Origin: Fulvivirga ulvae
GTDB taxonomy: Bacteria; Bacteroidota; Bacteroidia; Cytophagales; Cyclobacteriaceae
Reading direction: 5' to 3'
Assembly (NCBI RefSeq): GCF_021389975.1
Contig: NZ_CP089981.1
Coordinates: 6,914,355-6,978,354 of the forward strand
Length of the DNA: 64,000 nucleotides
Below the pieces are notes generated by a model, which was given only the letters and a program-made list of their open reading frames with translations, was not told where the DNA came from and ran no database searches. Position 1 is the first letter of the stretch. The number at the start of each line of letters is the position of its first letter. The position numbers and the translations under genes were made by a program. Positions 17,927-27,253 of the stretch are shown in pieces.

Positions 17927-20900
17927 ATGGAAGAATACAGCAACGTATTGGCCTGCTGGCATAAGCTTGAACATTTCAGTCCAGCGTCACTACCAAAGGA
18001 AAGTTCAGAATTGGTAACACCAGAACCCTGGACAAGGCCATTAAAAGCATCTAGTGAAGCGATGACGCTTGAATATACTATTTACCTCGGCATTACGGAG
18101 CAGGCTAAGGTAAATGTCTTTATCAAAGAGTTTTTTAGAGATAGGAATGAAGAACCTAATCAACGTAGCAATCGACTCTGTACAGCTTCTCTGAAGTTAG
18201 ATGAACAGGGTCGATATAAAGGAGGTTCGTTGGGCATTTCCACCCTGCCCTGGGCACTAGGACAACTAAAGCAGGGCAAACTAAATGCACCTAATTGGGT
18301 GGAGGCTTTCCACGAAGTGGAAACAAAAGTGGAGAGTTACTTGGAAGACCTGCTTAATGCGATTAAGGGCGATCAAAATAACGGGTTCATCGAAGAAGTA
18401 CTTCCTATGGACATAAGCATGTTGTTGGCCTTATCAGGAAAAATATCAAAGGAAGTCGCATGCCCCCTTGAATTGGATCAGACTATATATATTACTGCTC
18501 AACTCGTCCGCAAATCCAAAAATGTTATAGAAAATTCCTCAGCAGATCTGCTAAACAGCTTCTATATACGAGACTTAGAAAGACTTATGGATCAATTTGA
18601 ACCCAAGAAGTCACCTAAAGCATTTCTAGATTATCTAAAGGGTTGCATGAACCACATTAACACGCGGCGAACCGATTTATCTAAGGACATAAGTTTAATT
18701 AAAGAAGTCCTTAAACCTGAGAATTACCCAGATGGCTGCTGGCCATCTGCATTCAAGCTAAGCCTCATGCAACAGTTTGCAGTCAACACTATTTTTAATA
18801 ATTTGTCAGGAGCAAACCAATCTGGAATTTACTCTGTAAACGGTCCTCCAGGAACGGGTAAAACAACCCTGCTCCGGGATGTAATTGCTCCTATCATTGT
18901 AAAGCGAGCCAAGGCATTATCTAAAATAGAAGATCCGGAAGAAGCCCTTTCTGAAATGGGCAGAGTTACAATCAGTGAGAACTATTCTCCGTACATCTAT
19001 CAGCTGGACAAAAATCTTACACGTGGAGGCATATTAATTGCTTCAAGCAACAATGGAGCGGTTGAGAACATTTCAAAAGAACTACCTCTGAAAGCAGAGA
19101 TTGAACCCTATGAGAAGGATGTGTCCTATTTCAAGGAGGTGGCAGAAAGCTGTCTCGATAATGAATACTGGGGTATAATAGCTGCCATTTTAGGTAACAG
19201 CGACAATCGCAGCAAGTTGGTTAACAGCCTTTGGTTTAAGGAAAATAACCTGAGGGAAATCCTTAAGAATAATCACATTACACAAGCTCAATGGCATGAG
19301 GCTGTTGCTGACTTTCGAAGGCAACAGCAGCTGGTTGATCAGGAAAGAGAGACATTGAAGGGTATTACAAGGGAATATGAACATTTTTTAGATGTTAAAG
19401 ATGCTCTTTATGAGACAACGAGTCGGTATAAGGTTTTACAGGAACAGCAACGGGAACTAGATAAAGAGGTGGAGTCACTTTTAAGTAAAGTGAATGGCCT
19501 GAAAAGGATGAAATCAAACACCCTGAATGAACTGTCTGTTGTAAAGGCTGCGAAACCAGGTTTCTTCACATACTGGTTTAACAGACACATAAGGCGAGCC
19601 TATAATGAGACGCTTGAGAAAGTAATTCTAAATTATAATAGCCTCGTAAAAGATTTAGAAATACACGAGGGTTTGTGTGAGGAAAGTAAACTAAAAGCTA
19701 GTGGAAACCTAGAGGAGTTGAACAAGCACGAGGGGGATTTGGAAAAACTGGAGCGTCAGAATGAGTTACTGGAAACTAAAACAAGGGAAGCTAGAGAGTA
19801 TTTAGGAAACAGCTATGCCGACGAAGAATTCTGGCTGGCAATTGAAACAAAACTTGTGCAAGAAGCTTGTCCCTGGTACTCAGATAAGTTTAAACAGCTC
19901 CAGTCTGAATTATTCATAAGTTCTATGAAGCTTCATGAAAAGTTCATTCTCCGGGCCAATTCCACCAATAATGGCATATTACATACCATGGCGGCCTTCT
20001 TTGAATATCTGAAAGGAACTTTGCAGGTGACTAAACAACAGGTAAAGGCCATGTTTGATACCTTCTTCCTCGTAATTCCCGTGGTCTCTTCCACATTTGC
20101 CTCTATTCAAAGTATGCTACGTGATCTGGATAAAGAAGATATTCCTTGGCTGTTTATTGATGAAGCTGGCCAGGCCGTGCCACAGGCAGCAGCGGGTGCG
20201 GTCTGGCGGTCCCAACGTGTGGCGGTGGTTGGAGATCCGCTGCAAATAGAACCAGTGGTGACGATAGCTCCGACATTAACAAATAATATCAGCAAGTATT
20301 ACAATCTAACTAAGGAAAATATAAACAATTCTCTTTCGGTACAGGTACTGGCGGATCGGATCAATCCACTTGGCGCTACACTCAGCTCAGATGATGCGCC
20401 AGTGTGGGTCGGAATACCATTGCTTGTTCACAGGAGGTGTTTAAGCCCCATGTTTGATATTGCCAACAGTATCGCTTATGCTAATACAATGTATCAATCT
20501 ACTCCTGTCACAAATCCCAATATTCTTTTTGAGACGAATTTCATCCATTGCACGGGGGAAGTAGAAGGGCGGCACTTTGTCAGCAACCAGGCCACTGTTA
20601 TCAAACGAAATTATTCTTAATGAGACACATCATGCCCGCGACTTTCCAGATGTTTTTGTGATCAGTCCTTTTAGTGAAGTCGCATATAAGTTAAAAACCT
20701 CTCTTTATCCTAAGCTGCTTTTCGCGGTAAAACGGTACAAGCCTAATGTTGGAAGTAGTCAGCTATGGGAATGGTTGAATAAAAGCATAGGTACAGTCCA
20801 TACTTTCCAAGGCAAACAGGCTGCGGGAGTGATCCTCTGCCTCGGGCTCGATGACAGGACAAAGGGCGCTGCCTTGTGGGCCTCTCAAAAACCAAACTTG

Positions 20901-21035
20901 CTAAATGTTGCCCTTACCCGAGCCAAACATCGCTTCGCAGCTGTAGGCGATCAGAACATATGGCTGAATAAGCCGTATTTCAGAGAATTAAAGAAGTTGG
21001 GAGTCGTAGAGTGCACAAATGTAAATAATAAATAA
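17927..21035 (+). pseudogene. SF1 helicase, frameshifted near the C terminus
   Basis: Two reading frames make one ~1035-residue DNA2/Upf1-like SF1 helicase. Frame one (17927-20620) has GPPGTGKTTLL (Walker A, ~residue 305), a long coiled-coil insertion (~470-620), DEAGQA (Walker B, ~744) and VVGDPLQIEP (motif III). The continuing frame to 21035 has TVHTFQGKQA (motif V) and NVALTRAKHRFAAVGD (motif VI). Removing one A from the AAA at 20603-20605 restores ...ATVINEIILNE... across the junction. It may be a pseudogene, a sequencing error or a recoded site. It ends the apparent PIN-Hachiman operon. Confidence 0.8.
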
Positions 21036-21193
21036 AAATAAACGGCCGTGGCAGCAGTTGAAAGTAAACCTATTGATAATGTGATAGCTAACCATGTTGA
21101 CAGAGTTAAAACATGGAGTTGCAACAAAATCTTTCGTGTAAATTCTATGCTACGACAAGAATCATTAGCAATTTATTCATCAAAAAGGTTAAA

Positions 21194-22924
21194 ATGAAAA
21201 TCGGAATCATTCCAACATACGAAGATATTTTTGGAGGGAACGCTCCGGAATTTTCTGCTCTTATTTCCGGAATACCATCAGTCGTAATTGCTAGTGTTGT
21301 TTCTGTGATTAATGGAGAGTTATATCTCAACCAGGAAAGCATCAAATCTCAGGGAAAAATTTTAACGTTTATTCTCCGCAGGCAAAGCAATGAAGTCCGG
21401 CAGGCTATTTACAAAAAAATAATGCAGCAATATGCTCGTAAGGGATCAGACGGTTATTACGTTTTTTCTACCCATTTGGCCATCCATTTGCTGCACCTAT
21501 CTTTACATCACTACCATGAGGATGCAAAATTTATAGATACAACACCTGAACAGGAGTTAAATATATTTAAAGCCTATTTAGTGGCATCATCCAGAGTATA
21601 TGGTTCTGCAAATCTTGCTCTGAATACCAGTTCACCAGATGACTTTTTCAGAAAAAATACATGGCCTCTGATGATTGGTCAACTTTTGCTCAATCATCCC
21701 TATAATTATTTTTTGGCTATTGTAAAATCCAAATGCTTTTTTGATGCTCTCGAATTTAAGGCGGGGCATGCCAAATACGTTTACAGTTTTGTCGGGCGCT
21801 TCAACGACACGAATTCACTATCCTATATCTTACGATTTGCTAACACGCTTCAGTTAGCACAGCAAGGAACAGGGAACGGACAGTTCAAACCTTTTTCAAT
21901 TAAAGCAGATGCTTACTGGATTTCGTTCTATGAAGACTTATGCATAAATCTGAAGAAATACAGTTCTGATTATCCAACTGTTAGGAGCAATTTCAAAGGT
22001 TTTAGGGAAAAGCCATTAATAAAAATTGATGAAAATAATTATCTGATAATTAGTTGGGACTTTCTTTCAAGAAAGATCTATGATGGACTGATATTTGACT
22101 TCTATAAAAGATCGGGGATTAAGGAAGAAAAGAAATTTAACACATTTCCCTCATTCAAACAGTACATTAGCCAGGAAGCCATTGAGAAATATTTGTTTCG
22201 AAAGCTTGTAAAAGGCTGCTTCAAAAAGAAGCATATCGTCATCAACTTTGATGACGATAAATGTGATGGTCACCCAGATGCTTACGTGCGAAATGCTAAA
22301 AAAATCTTTCTTTTTGAGCTTAAGGATGCGTTTTTTTCGGCTGAAGCTATCGATTCGGAAAATTATGACCGTATAAAAGCGGAAATTGATAAGAAGTATA
22401 ATACTGATAAACCAAAAAGGAAAGGCACCTACCAATTGGTCGAACAGCTTCATAAGCTGAAGACAAAACCTTTTGAAAATGAATCCTATGACGAGCTTAG
22501 TATAAAAACCAGGAATCTGGTAATTTATCCAATAATTGTTTATACCGATCCTCATTTCGGACTCCCCGGAATAGCAAAATATCTACAAGAAGGATTTGAA
22601 AATCAACTTTCAGGTACGGATCTGAAGTTGCAATTCAAGCAGATTAAACCGTTGTCGTTTATCGGGATTGATTTTCTAATTAGCAGATTAAACCAATTGC
22701 AAAAAAAGGAGCTATCCCTTGATAAAATAATTGACATAACAATTCATGAACTGAACAAACGAAATAAACAAAGGTTCAGAAAGAACGCTGAAGACAAAAC
22801 GTTTGCCTTGAATGACCCTTTCGAAAACCTATGCTCAAGCTACCTGGAAAGGTACAAAGCTGATGGTGGCTTTGTGAAAGTTCTTTTTAGTGAACTTGAA
22901 CTGGGGAAAGGACTGATCAAATAA
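21194..22924 (+). CDS. PD-(D/E)XK nuclease-like protein of unknown family
   Basis: About 576 residues from the ATG at 21194; the earlier in-frame ATG at 21113 has a poorer context and adds an odd N terminus. Around residues 350-380 the sequence INFDDDKCDGHPDAYV...IFLFELKDAF has the spacing of a PD-(D/E)XK core (Asp, then E-x-K). A second conserved-looking patch is LVIYPIIVYTDPHFGLPG. The N-terminal half is helical and unrecognised. It follows the helicase after a 158-base gap with no gene and could be a separate defence gene; no partner is obvious. Confidence 0.6.
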   Translation: MKIGIIPTYEDIFGGNAPEFSALISGIPSVVIASVVSVINGELYLNQESIKSQGKILTFILRRQSNEVRQAIYKKIMQQYARKGSDGYYVFSTHLAIHLLHLSLHHYHEDAKFIDTTPEQELNIFKAYLVASSRVYGSANLALNTSSPDDFFRKNTWPLMIGQLLLNHPYNYFLAIVKSKCFFDALEFKAGHAKYVYSFVGRFNDTNSLSYILRFANTLQLAQQGTGNGQFKPFSIKADAYWISFYEDLCINLKKYSSDYPTVRSNFKGFREKPLIKIDENNYLIISWDFLSRKIYDGLIFDFYKRSGIKEEKKFNTFPSFKQYISQEAIEKYLFRKLVKGCFKKKHIVINFDDDKCDGHPDAYVRNAKKIFLFELKDAFFSAEAIDSENYDRIKAEIDKKYNTDKPKRKGTYQLVEQLHKLKTKPFENESYDELSIKTRNLVIYPIIVYTDPHFGLPGIAKYLQEGFENQLSGTDLKLQFKQIKPLSFIGIDFLISRLNQLQKKELSLDKIIDITIHELNKRNKQRFRKNAEDKTFALNDPFENLCSSYLERYKADGGFVKVLFSELELGKGLIK

Positions 22925-23097
22925 ATGTCTTGCCGATTATCTCACGAAAGTCAGCTTGTTTTATTTTAAATAATTAAAGATTAGGCGATAATTTCTCGTT
23001 TTTTTGGATAGTCATCGTTCAAAAGCAAATAAAATTCCTTACTAATTTTATACTAGATATTTAAAGCCTTTGGTAGAATAACATAACACATAACTAA

Positions 23098-23520
23098 ATG
23101 AATGAAAATGACATTATACAAGCGCTAAGAAAGGCTTTTTCTAATGATCACATAAAGCGACAAGTTCTTGATATAGGTTGGTATGAAAAAAACATCGAAA
23201 GTGGGATTGATTCAACTGGGTTTTGCTTTGCTGCCTCGGAGGTTTTATACCGGTTAACCGGGGCCTCTCATACATGGCAAGTCAATTACTTGCAAGACCC
23301 CGATCATTGGAATCAAGGAACACATTATTTTTTATGGAGGAGAAATGAAGACGGTGAGGTGGATAAAGCGAATTATAACCATATTAAGGATATTACGGCA
23401 GATCAATACACTCTGAGAAATATAGATATACCATATGAACAAGCTCGGGCACGCGGTCTTCCATTTGTTTCTAGAAGAGCAAGGCTACTGGCAAGGTTAA
23501 GTGGATTGGGTGAATTATAG
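23098..23520 (+). CDS. YunG-like protein
   Basis: 140 residues. GFCFAASEVLYRLTG (Cys ~43), THYFLWRR (His ~75) and HIKDITADQYTL (Asp ~98) match the YunG family, whose Cys-His-Asp order suggests a papain-like fold, but no activity is established. The C terminus IDIPYEQARARGLPF-VSRRAR is repeated as a broken copy at 7325-7405. It is flanked by gaps of 173 and 211 bases in which I see no gene. Confidence 0.7.
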   Translation: MNENDIIQALRKAFSNDHIKRQVLDIGWYEKNIESGIDSTGFCFAASEVLYRLTGASHTWQVNYLQDPDHWNQGTHYFLWRRNEDGEVDKANYNHIKDITADQYTLRNIDIPYEQARARGLPFVSRRARLLARLSGLGEL

Positions 23521-23731
23521 ATACTTAAAAAATCAAGAATGACAATGCTACGTATAAAGAGTGTAGGAAGAATGAAGTTAGCAAAATATCTGTATAAGAT
23601 CAGTGATGCGCTTCCGGCAATAGAAATTGATCAGGTTGTCTTTAATTAAATAGTCAATTGCTCATTTAACATGGTTTCGTGAGCAAGAATAGCCGGCATA
23701 TCGAAAAGATTTTTTTGTATATTACCTCTCT

Positions 23732-24460
23732 ATGGATATATATGAGTATTTAGAAAAGCAGAGAAAAATACGGGAGCTTTTCAAACCGATCAAGGTGATG
23801 GACTACACTGCGCTAAATATGTACAAACTTGGATTGGAAAATCCATTTAAGGATATACTTAGTGCAAGCAGAATGGTTACTGACATAAAGTTTTCTCCAT
23901 TATATACCCTCATTGATAAGTCTGATTTCTTTAAAGCTGAACGGTATTTTGGTGATTTATCAACGTTGTTGGGGTACGAGTATCAGTTGGACGGTCAGTT
24001 CGAAGAAGTTGAGGAAGACCAAGTTATTCAAGTAGTAAATAGCACAAAAATTATTATTGCAGATATTTATAAAAATGAAGAACTTCTTAACACCATAGAT
24101 CCAACTAAGTTTGAAGAAATAATTGCTGAGATGCTGTTTAAAAAAGGGTTTGAGGTAAACTTAACCAAGCAAACAAGAGATGGAGGATATGATATTTTGG
24201 CTCTTAGTAAGATTGCAGGTATGCCGTTAAAATTCCTAGTGGAATGCAAGCGCCATCGTAAGGATCGTCCGGTCGGAATAGATATGATAAGAAGTTTTTG
24301 CGATGTTGTAAAAGAAGAGAATGCTAATAAGGGAATGTTTTTCACAACGTCTTATTTTTCTTCAGAAGCAAAAAAAAGGCAGTTAAAAGTGGGTACTCTG
24401 TTGGATTTAAAGGAGCGGAATGATGTATTGGAGTGGGTGAGAGACTACTTAAATTGGTGA
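23732..24460 (+). CDS. Mrr-like restriction endonuclease domain protein
   Basis: 242 residues. The C-terminal domain carries FEEIIAEMLFKKGFEVNLTKQ, RDGGYDILAL (Asp ~153), LVECKRH (E-x-K ~170) and the helix after it (VGIDMIRSFCDVV), which is the Mrr_cat PD-(D/E)XK fold. The final FFTTSYFSSEAKK is also typical. The N-terminal ~120 residues are an unrecognised helical domain. Mrr-type proteins cut modified or foreign DNA. The next gene starts about 12 bases after it. Confidence 0.8.
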   Translation: MDIYEYLEKQRKIRELFKPIKVMDYTALNMYKLGLENPFKDILSASRMVTDIKFSPLYTLIDKSDFFKAERYFGDLSTLLGYEYQLDGQFEEVEEDQVIQVVNSTKIIIADIYKNEELLNTIDPTKFEEIIAEMLFKKGFEVNLTKQTRDGGYDILALSKIAGMPLKFLVECKRHRKDRPVGIDMIRSFCDVVKEENANKGMFFTTSYFSSEAKKRQLKVGTLLDLKERNDVLEWVRDYLNW

Positions 24461-24471
24461 ACGATCTGTCT

Positions 24472-25107
24472 ATGAAAATTAAAGTAAAAATCAAAGGAGT
24501 TGATTTGATAGCAGTTCTAGCTTTACTAATTTCTGCGGTTTCTCTATACTTTTCTTTTTTCTATGCTAAATCTGCCTTAAGAATTCTAATACGCGATACA
24601 CAGGTAGATGGGGTAATAACTTTGGGAGAAGATGAAAATTATATTGGTGAGCAGTTACTTCTCAATACCGACCTTAGCATTCTGTTGATTAACGATGGCA
24701 ACAGGCCAGTGACTGTGTTAGAAATGTTTCTAACATCATCAAATAACAGCTTATGTGATGGAGGAAATAGCTATTCATTTAAAAAGAAACCAATTGTTAT
24801 TCCACCCGTTGAGACCGTTAACCTCAGGCTATGTGCTGAAGGCTATGCATTTCTTGAAAATAAATCAGTTTTTAAAACCGAAGAATATGGTGATAAAGTT
24901 GCATACCTATGTTTTGATATTGTTGCCATTGACTACACAGGAAGGCTGTTTAACTCAACATTCCCACTCGGGCAATATTACATAGAAATAAATATCGGAG
25001 ATACTCTGGTTCATAGCATGACCCAGACTAACATCAATGTTTCAGTAATTAACTTCAAGCCACCAACCTCCCCGTCCTCTGAAAATCCCGATAAAGCTGC
25101 GCAATAG
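24472..25107 (+). CDS. Single-TM membrane protein of unknown function
   Basis: About 211 residues from the ATG at 24472; an alternative at 24433 overlaps the Mrr-like gene. One TM helix (DLIAVLALLISAVSLYFSFFY without its last residue) is followed by a beta-rich domain with NDGNRPVTVLEMFL, resembling the Ig-like extracellular part of similar small proteins. The last ~17 codons (KPPTSPSSENPDKAAQ) run across the 3' end of the convergent M15 peptidase gene, so the tail may be acquired read-through. Confidence 0.6.
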   Translation: MKIKVKIKGVDLIAVLALLISAVSLYFSFFYAKSALRILIRDTQVDGVITLGEDENYIGEQLLLNTDLSILLINDGNRPVTVLEMFLTSSNNSLCDGGNSYSFKKKPIVIPPVETVNLRLCAEGYAFLENKSVFKTEEYGDKVAYLCFDIVAIDYTGRLFNSTFPLGQYYIEINIGDTLVHSMTQTNINVSVINFKPPTSPSSENPDKAAQ

Positions 25108-25585
25108 TCCTCCCACCTAAATCCTGGAAATGCGGACGATCCTTGAAGGATCTCCAGCGGCCACCCCATTCGAGGCCTTCCTTTTCGCCAAGCCTACCTA
25201 TATGCTCCCAGCGAGGGTTTTCCCATAAAGGCTTACCACCCGCAAACTCCACCACATCCACAGCTTTATGATAATTGTGGCTACTCTTACCACAAATGGC
25301 GTTAGTGACGATTTTACCAGGCTTTGTTCTACCCTGGGCGTACAGCTCGTCCTGTTCCCGGCAAGTACGGTTAGCAGAAGTCACCCGGAGTTCAATCCCT
25401 TCTTTGGCCGCACGAGATAAGAAACGCTCAACCTTCTTTCGAAAACCAGGATCAAGCGTTTGCAAAAGAAATTTGGTCTTATAGTCAAAATGCTTATAGA
25501 TTTTCTCCCTGGAAAGATAGGCAACCAGGGCAAGCGTAAAACAAGCTGCCCCGGCTCCATAAATGTACTTACGCTTAACCTGCAT
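25055..25585 (-). CDS. M15-family peptidoglycan peptidase (endolysin-like)
   Basis: 176 residues from the ATG at 25585. One TM helix (~8-24) anchors a CwlK/VanY-like M15 domain: TSANRTCREQDELYAQGR, SHNYHKAVD (His103, Asp110) and KDRPHF (His152) are the zinc ligands and surrounding motifs, with LEWGGRW typical of L-alanyl-D-glutamate peptidases. It would cut peptide bonds in peptidoglycan. It is the last gene of the virus-like block and follows holin- and spanin-like genes, fitting a lysis role. Its 3' end overlaps the convergent gene by 53 bases. Confidence 0.85.
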   Translation of the reverse strand: MQVKRKYIYGAGAACFTLALVAYLSREKIYKHFDYKTKFLLQTLDPGFRKKVERFLSRAAKEGIELRVTSANRTCREQDELYAQGRTKPGKIVTNAICGKSSHNYHKAVDVVEFAGGKPLWENPRWEHIGRLGEKEGLEWGGRWRSFKDRPHFQDLGGRTIAQLYRDFQRTGRLVA

Positions 25586-25736
25586 GGCCTTCCGGAGTTT
25601 TATCCTTCTGCCCGCAAGTACATTTAGGTTTCCTGCTGGCCTTGTATAGGTCAATACTCACCCTTACAATTGAAAGTAACAGGAATGTGCCTGAGAGAAT
25701 GGCTATAGTGAGTTCGGTCTTACTATTTGTTTTCAT
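25575..25736 (-). CDS. Small single-TM protein
   Basis: 53 residues starting MKTNSKTELTIAILSG, with one TM helix (~9-28) and a short cytoplasmic-like tail with C-x-C (KCTCGQKD). Its ATG overlaps the stop of the upstream gene (ATGA) and its stop overlaps the start of the M15 peptidase, so it is translationally embedded in the lysis cluster. Short holin- or antiholin-like size, but function is unproven. Confidence 0.65.
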   Translation of the reverse strand: MKTNSKTELTIAILSGTFLLLSIVRVSIDLYKASRKPKCTCGQKDKTPEGHAG

Positions 25737-26056
25737 TTTGATTTGCTTTTTAAGATTTGTAGTTCACCCCGAAGCGCTTTATTCTGGTCTTCCATTTCCA
25801 TAAGTTTTAGTTTCTGGTACTGAATGACCTCTTGCAGGGTTCCTATGGTTTCTTCGGCCTCTTTTACCCTTTTTTCAAGGGTTTGTGACCATTGTACCCA
25901 ATTGCTAACCAGGTTGTCACCCGTGTGGGATCCGGAGAGTTTTTCCTTCTCCAGCTTCATGCGTTTTTCTACCTGGTCTTTAATTATAGCTTCGATAATC
26001 TTGATGCAACCGGTCGCGATGACAATGACGATCCCTGCGAGTTCAATGTAGTCCAT
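25733..26056 (-). CDS. TM plus coiled-coil protein in the lysis cluster
   Basis: 107 residues from the ATG at 26056, which directly follows the stop of the fibre-like gene. An N-terminal TM helix (MDYIELAGIVIVIATGCI) leads into a long coiled coil (EKRVKEAEETIGTLQEV...LRGELQILK). This layout fits a spanin- or holin-associated membrane protein, but no family is recognised. Confidence 0.6.
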   Translation of the reverse strand: MDYIELAGIVIVIATGCIKIIEAIIKDQVEKRMKLEKEKLSGSHTGDNLVSNWVQWSQTLEKRVKEAEETIGTLQEVIQYQKLKLMEMEDQNKALRGELQILKSKSK

Positions 26057-26057
26057 A

Positions 26058-26561
26058 TCAGATCTTTTCAATGATTAGATTTGCCAGGGTGACACTTCCC
26101 GGCTGCTCTACGCTGCTCTGGCCTGTTATCCTGATCACTTTATCCTCGGCACCTGCCGGGCTGTCCGGGTCTTGCAATACCAGGTTAATAGCCCTGACAT
26201 CCCCCTCACGATTATTGATAAGGAGTGTCGCCCAGCCTTTGCCATGGAAAGGCGAAGTTTTATAAAGCACCGCCTCCATCACAAAATCACCGGCAGCAGC
26301 AGGTGCATTGATGTTAGAGACCACTTCCTCATCGCCGATGTACAGCCTTATGGTTTTGTTATTAAAAGGGCTGAACGTACCATTGGCATATATCCGGATG
26401 CCATCATTAATCTGAAAACTGTCTGGCTTTAGTACATAAGGCTGTCCCAGCTCCACTTCATTTTTCCCCAATCCGTGGGGAACCCCATGGCTTATATGGT
26501 CTCTAAAGAGGACTTTATTTCCTCCGGATATAATGACATCACTTTGATAACCTCCAATCAT
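26058..26561 (-). CDS. Fibre/spike-like beta-rich virion protein (predicted)
   Basis: 167 residues, almost all beta. The C-terminal third, ...REGDVRAINLVLQ...DKVIRITGQSSVEQPGS-VTLANLIIEKI, has the VIxITGQS...VTLxxLIVE pattern I associate with fibre or decoration proteins of phages and other viruses. The N-terminal HGVPHGLGKNEVELG and the Ig-like ANGTFSPFNNKTIRLYIGDE support a jelly-roll-like fold. It lies between spanin-like genes, and probably is an exposed virion component. Fold is inferred. Confidence 0.5.
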   Translation of the reverse strand: MIGGYQSDVIISGGNKVLFRDHISHGVPHGLGKNEVELGQPYVLKPDSFQINDGIRIYANGTFSPFNNKTIRLYIGDEEVVSNINAPAAAGDFVMEAVLYKTSPFHGKGWATLLINNREGDVRAINLVLQDPDSPAGAEDKVIRITGQSSVEQPGSVTLANLIIEKI

Positions 26562-26565
26562 GCTG

Positions 26566-26991
26566 CTACTTTAAAATTGCTGTCGTTGCAATAACCCCTG
26601 CACCGATCATGAGGATAAATTTGTGCCGCCGGTGCCTTTTTATTTCCCTTTTTTGAGCCTTGATAAAACTGAGTTGTCCTTCTATAATCGATTCCTGATG
26701 GGCATGGACCAGCCCCATATTGTAGTTCTTTGTTTCCAGCAAGCTATATGCCTCCTGTTTGGCCTTGAAGGCAAATTCCAGCAAAGCAATATGCTGTTCC
26801 AGCATACGGCTGACAGAATCTGTATAGAAACCATATTCAATAAGCTTGACGATTTCCCTGGTTTGCAGCCTGGAAAAACAATAAAGCGTATCCTGGTCAG
26901 CGTTCAGGATCCTGGGTTCTAAACTGAAGGTCTGAGAAAAAGCCGACCAGCTCATCATGACCGAAATTATCAATAGCATTAATCCTTTCAT
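26566..26991 (-). CDS. Rz-like protein with signal peptide and coiled coil
   Basis: 141 residues from the ATG at 26991; a longer frame to 27090 adds a charged stretch before the signal peptide and is unlikely. Signal peptide MKGLMLLIISVMMSWSAFSQ, then a mature part with YCFSRLQTREIVKLIEYG, a coiled coil and a C-terminal TM helix (FILMIGAGVIATTAIL). Its start lies 95 bases inside the upstream spanin-like gene in another frame, the same nesting as Rz/Rz1 spanin pairs. It may bridge the envelope during lysis. Confidence 0.6.
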   Translation of the reverse strand: MKGLMLLIISVMMSWSAFSQTFSLEPRILNADQDTLYCFSRLQTREIVKLIEYGFYTDSVSRMLEQHIALLEFAFKAKQEAYSLLETKNYNMGLVHAHQESIIEGQLSFIKAQKREIKRHRRHKFILMIGAGVIATTAILK

Positions 26992-27253
26992 TCCTACTTG
27001 TTTTGAGTTTTTGAATGTTGTTTTTAGTGATTTGCGCAGCCTGGTACAAACTGTCAGATTTAGTGTTAAGCCTTGCGACCTCTTTGTCAAGTTTTTGGTT
27101 GACCTGAATGAGAGAATCTATCTCATGCTGTAAGGCCTTTTGATAGGTGTCCAGGTCTTCAAAGTCAGTAGTTTCTTTCGGCCTGCAGATCCAGGCCGAA
27201 AGGGAAACTATTACCAATAGCTCCGTCAGTATGATGACTTTAAACCAGCTCAC
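26897..27253 (-). CDS. i-spanin-like protein (N-terminal TM, coiled coil)
   Basis: 118 residues. TM helix at residues ~5-22 (VIILTELLVIVSLSAWIC), then a long coiled coil (LQHEIDSLIQVNQKLDKEVARLNTK without the last residues) that would span the periplasm. This is the layout of an inner-membrane spanin. Its 3' end is overlapped by the next gene in a different frame. No sequence match to a named spanin family is claimed. Confidence 0.6.
   Translation of the reverse strand: MSWFKVIILTELLVIVSLSAWICRPKETTDFEDLDTYQKALQHEIDSLIQVNQKLDKEVARLNTKSDSLYQAAQITKNNIQKLKTSRNERINAIDNFGHDELVGFFSDLQFRTQDPER

Noticed and set aside
21036..21193. An extra gene between the SF1 helicase and the nuclease-like gene
   Set aside because: An open stretch of ~28 codons exists but has no recognisable features; left as gap.
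23572..23649. Small reading frame MKLAKYLYKISDALPAIEID plus five codons
   Set aside because: No promoter core, no start-site signal and no similarity I recognise; too short to support.
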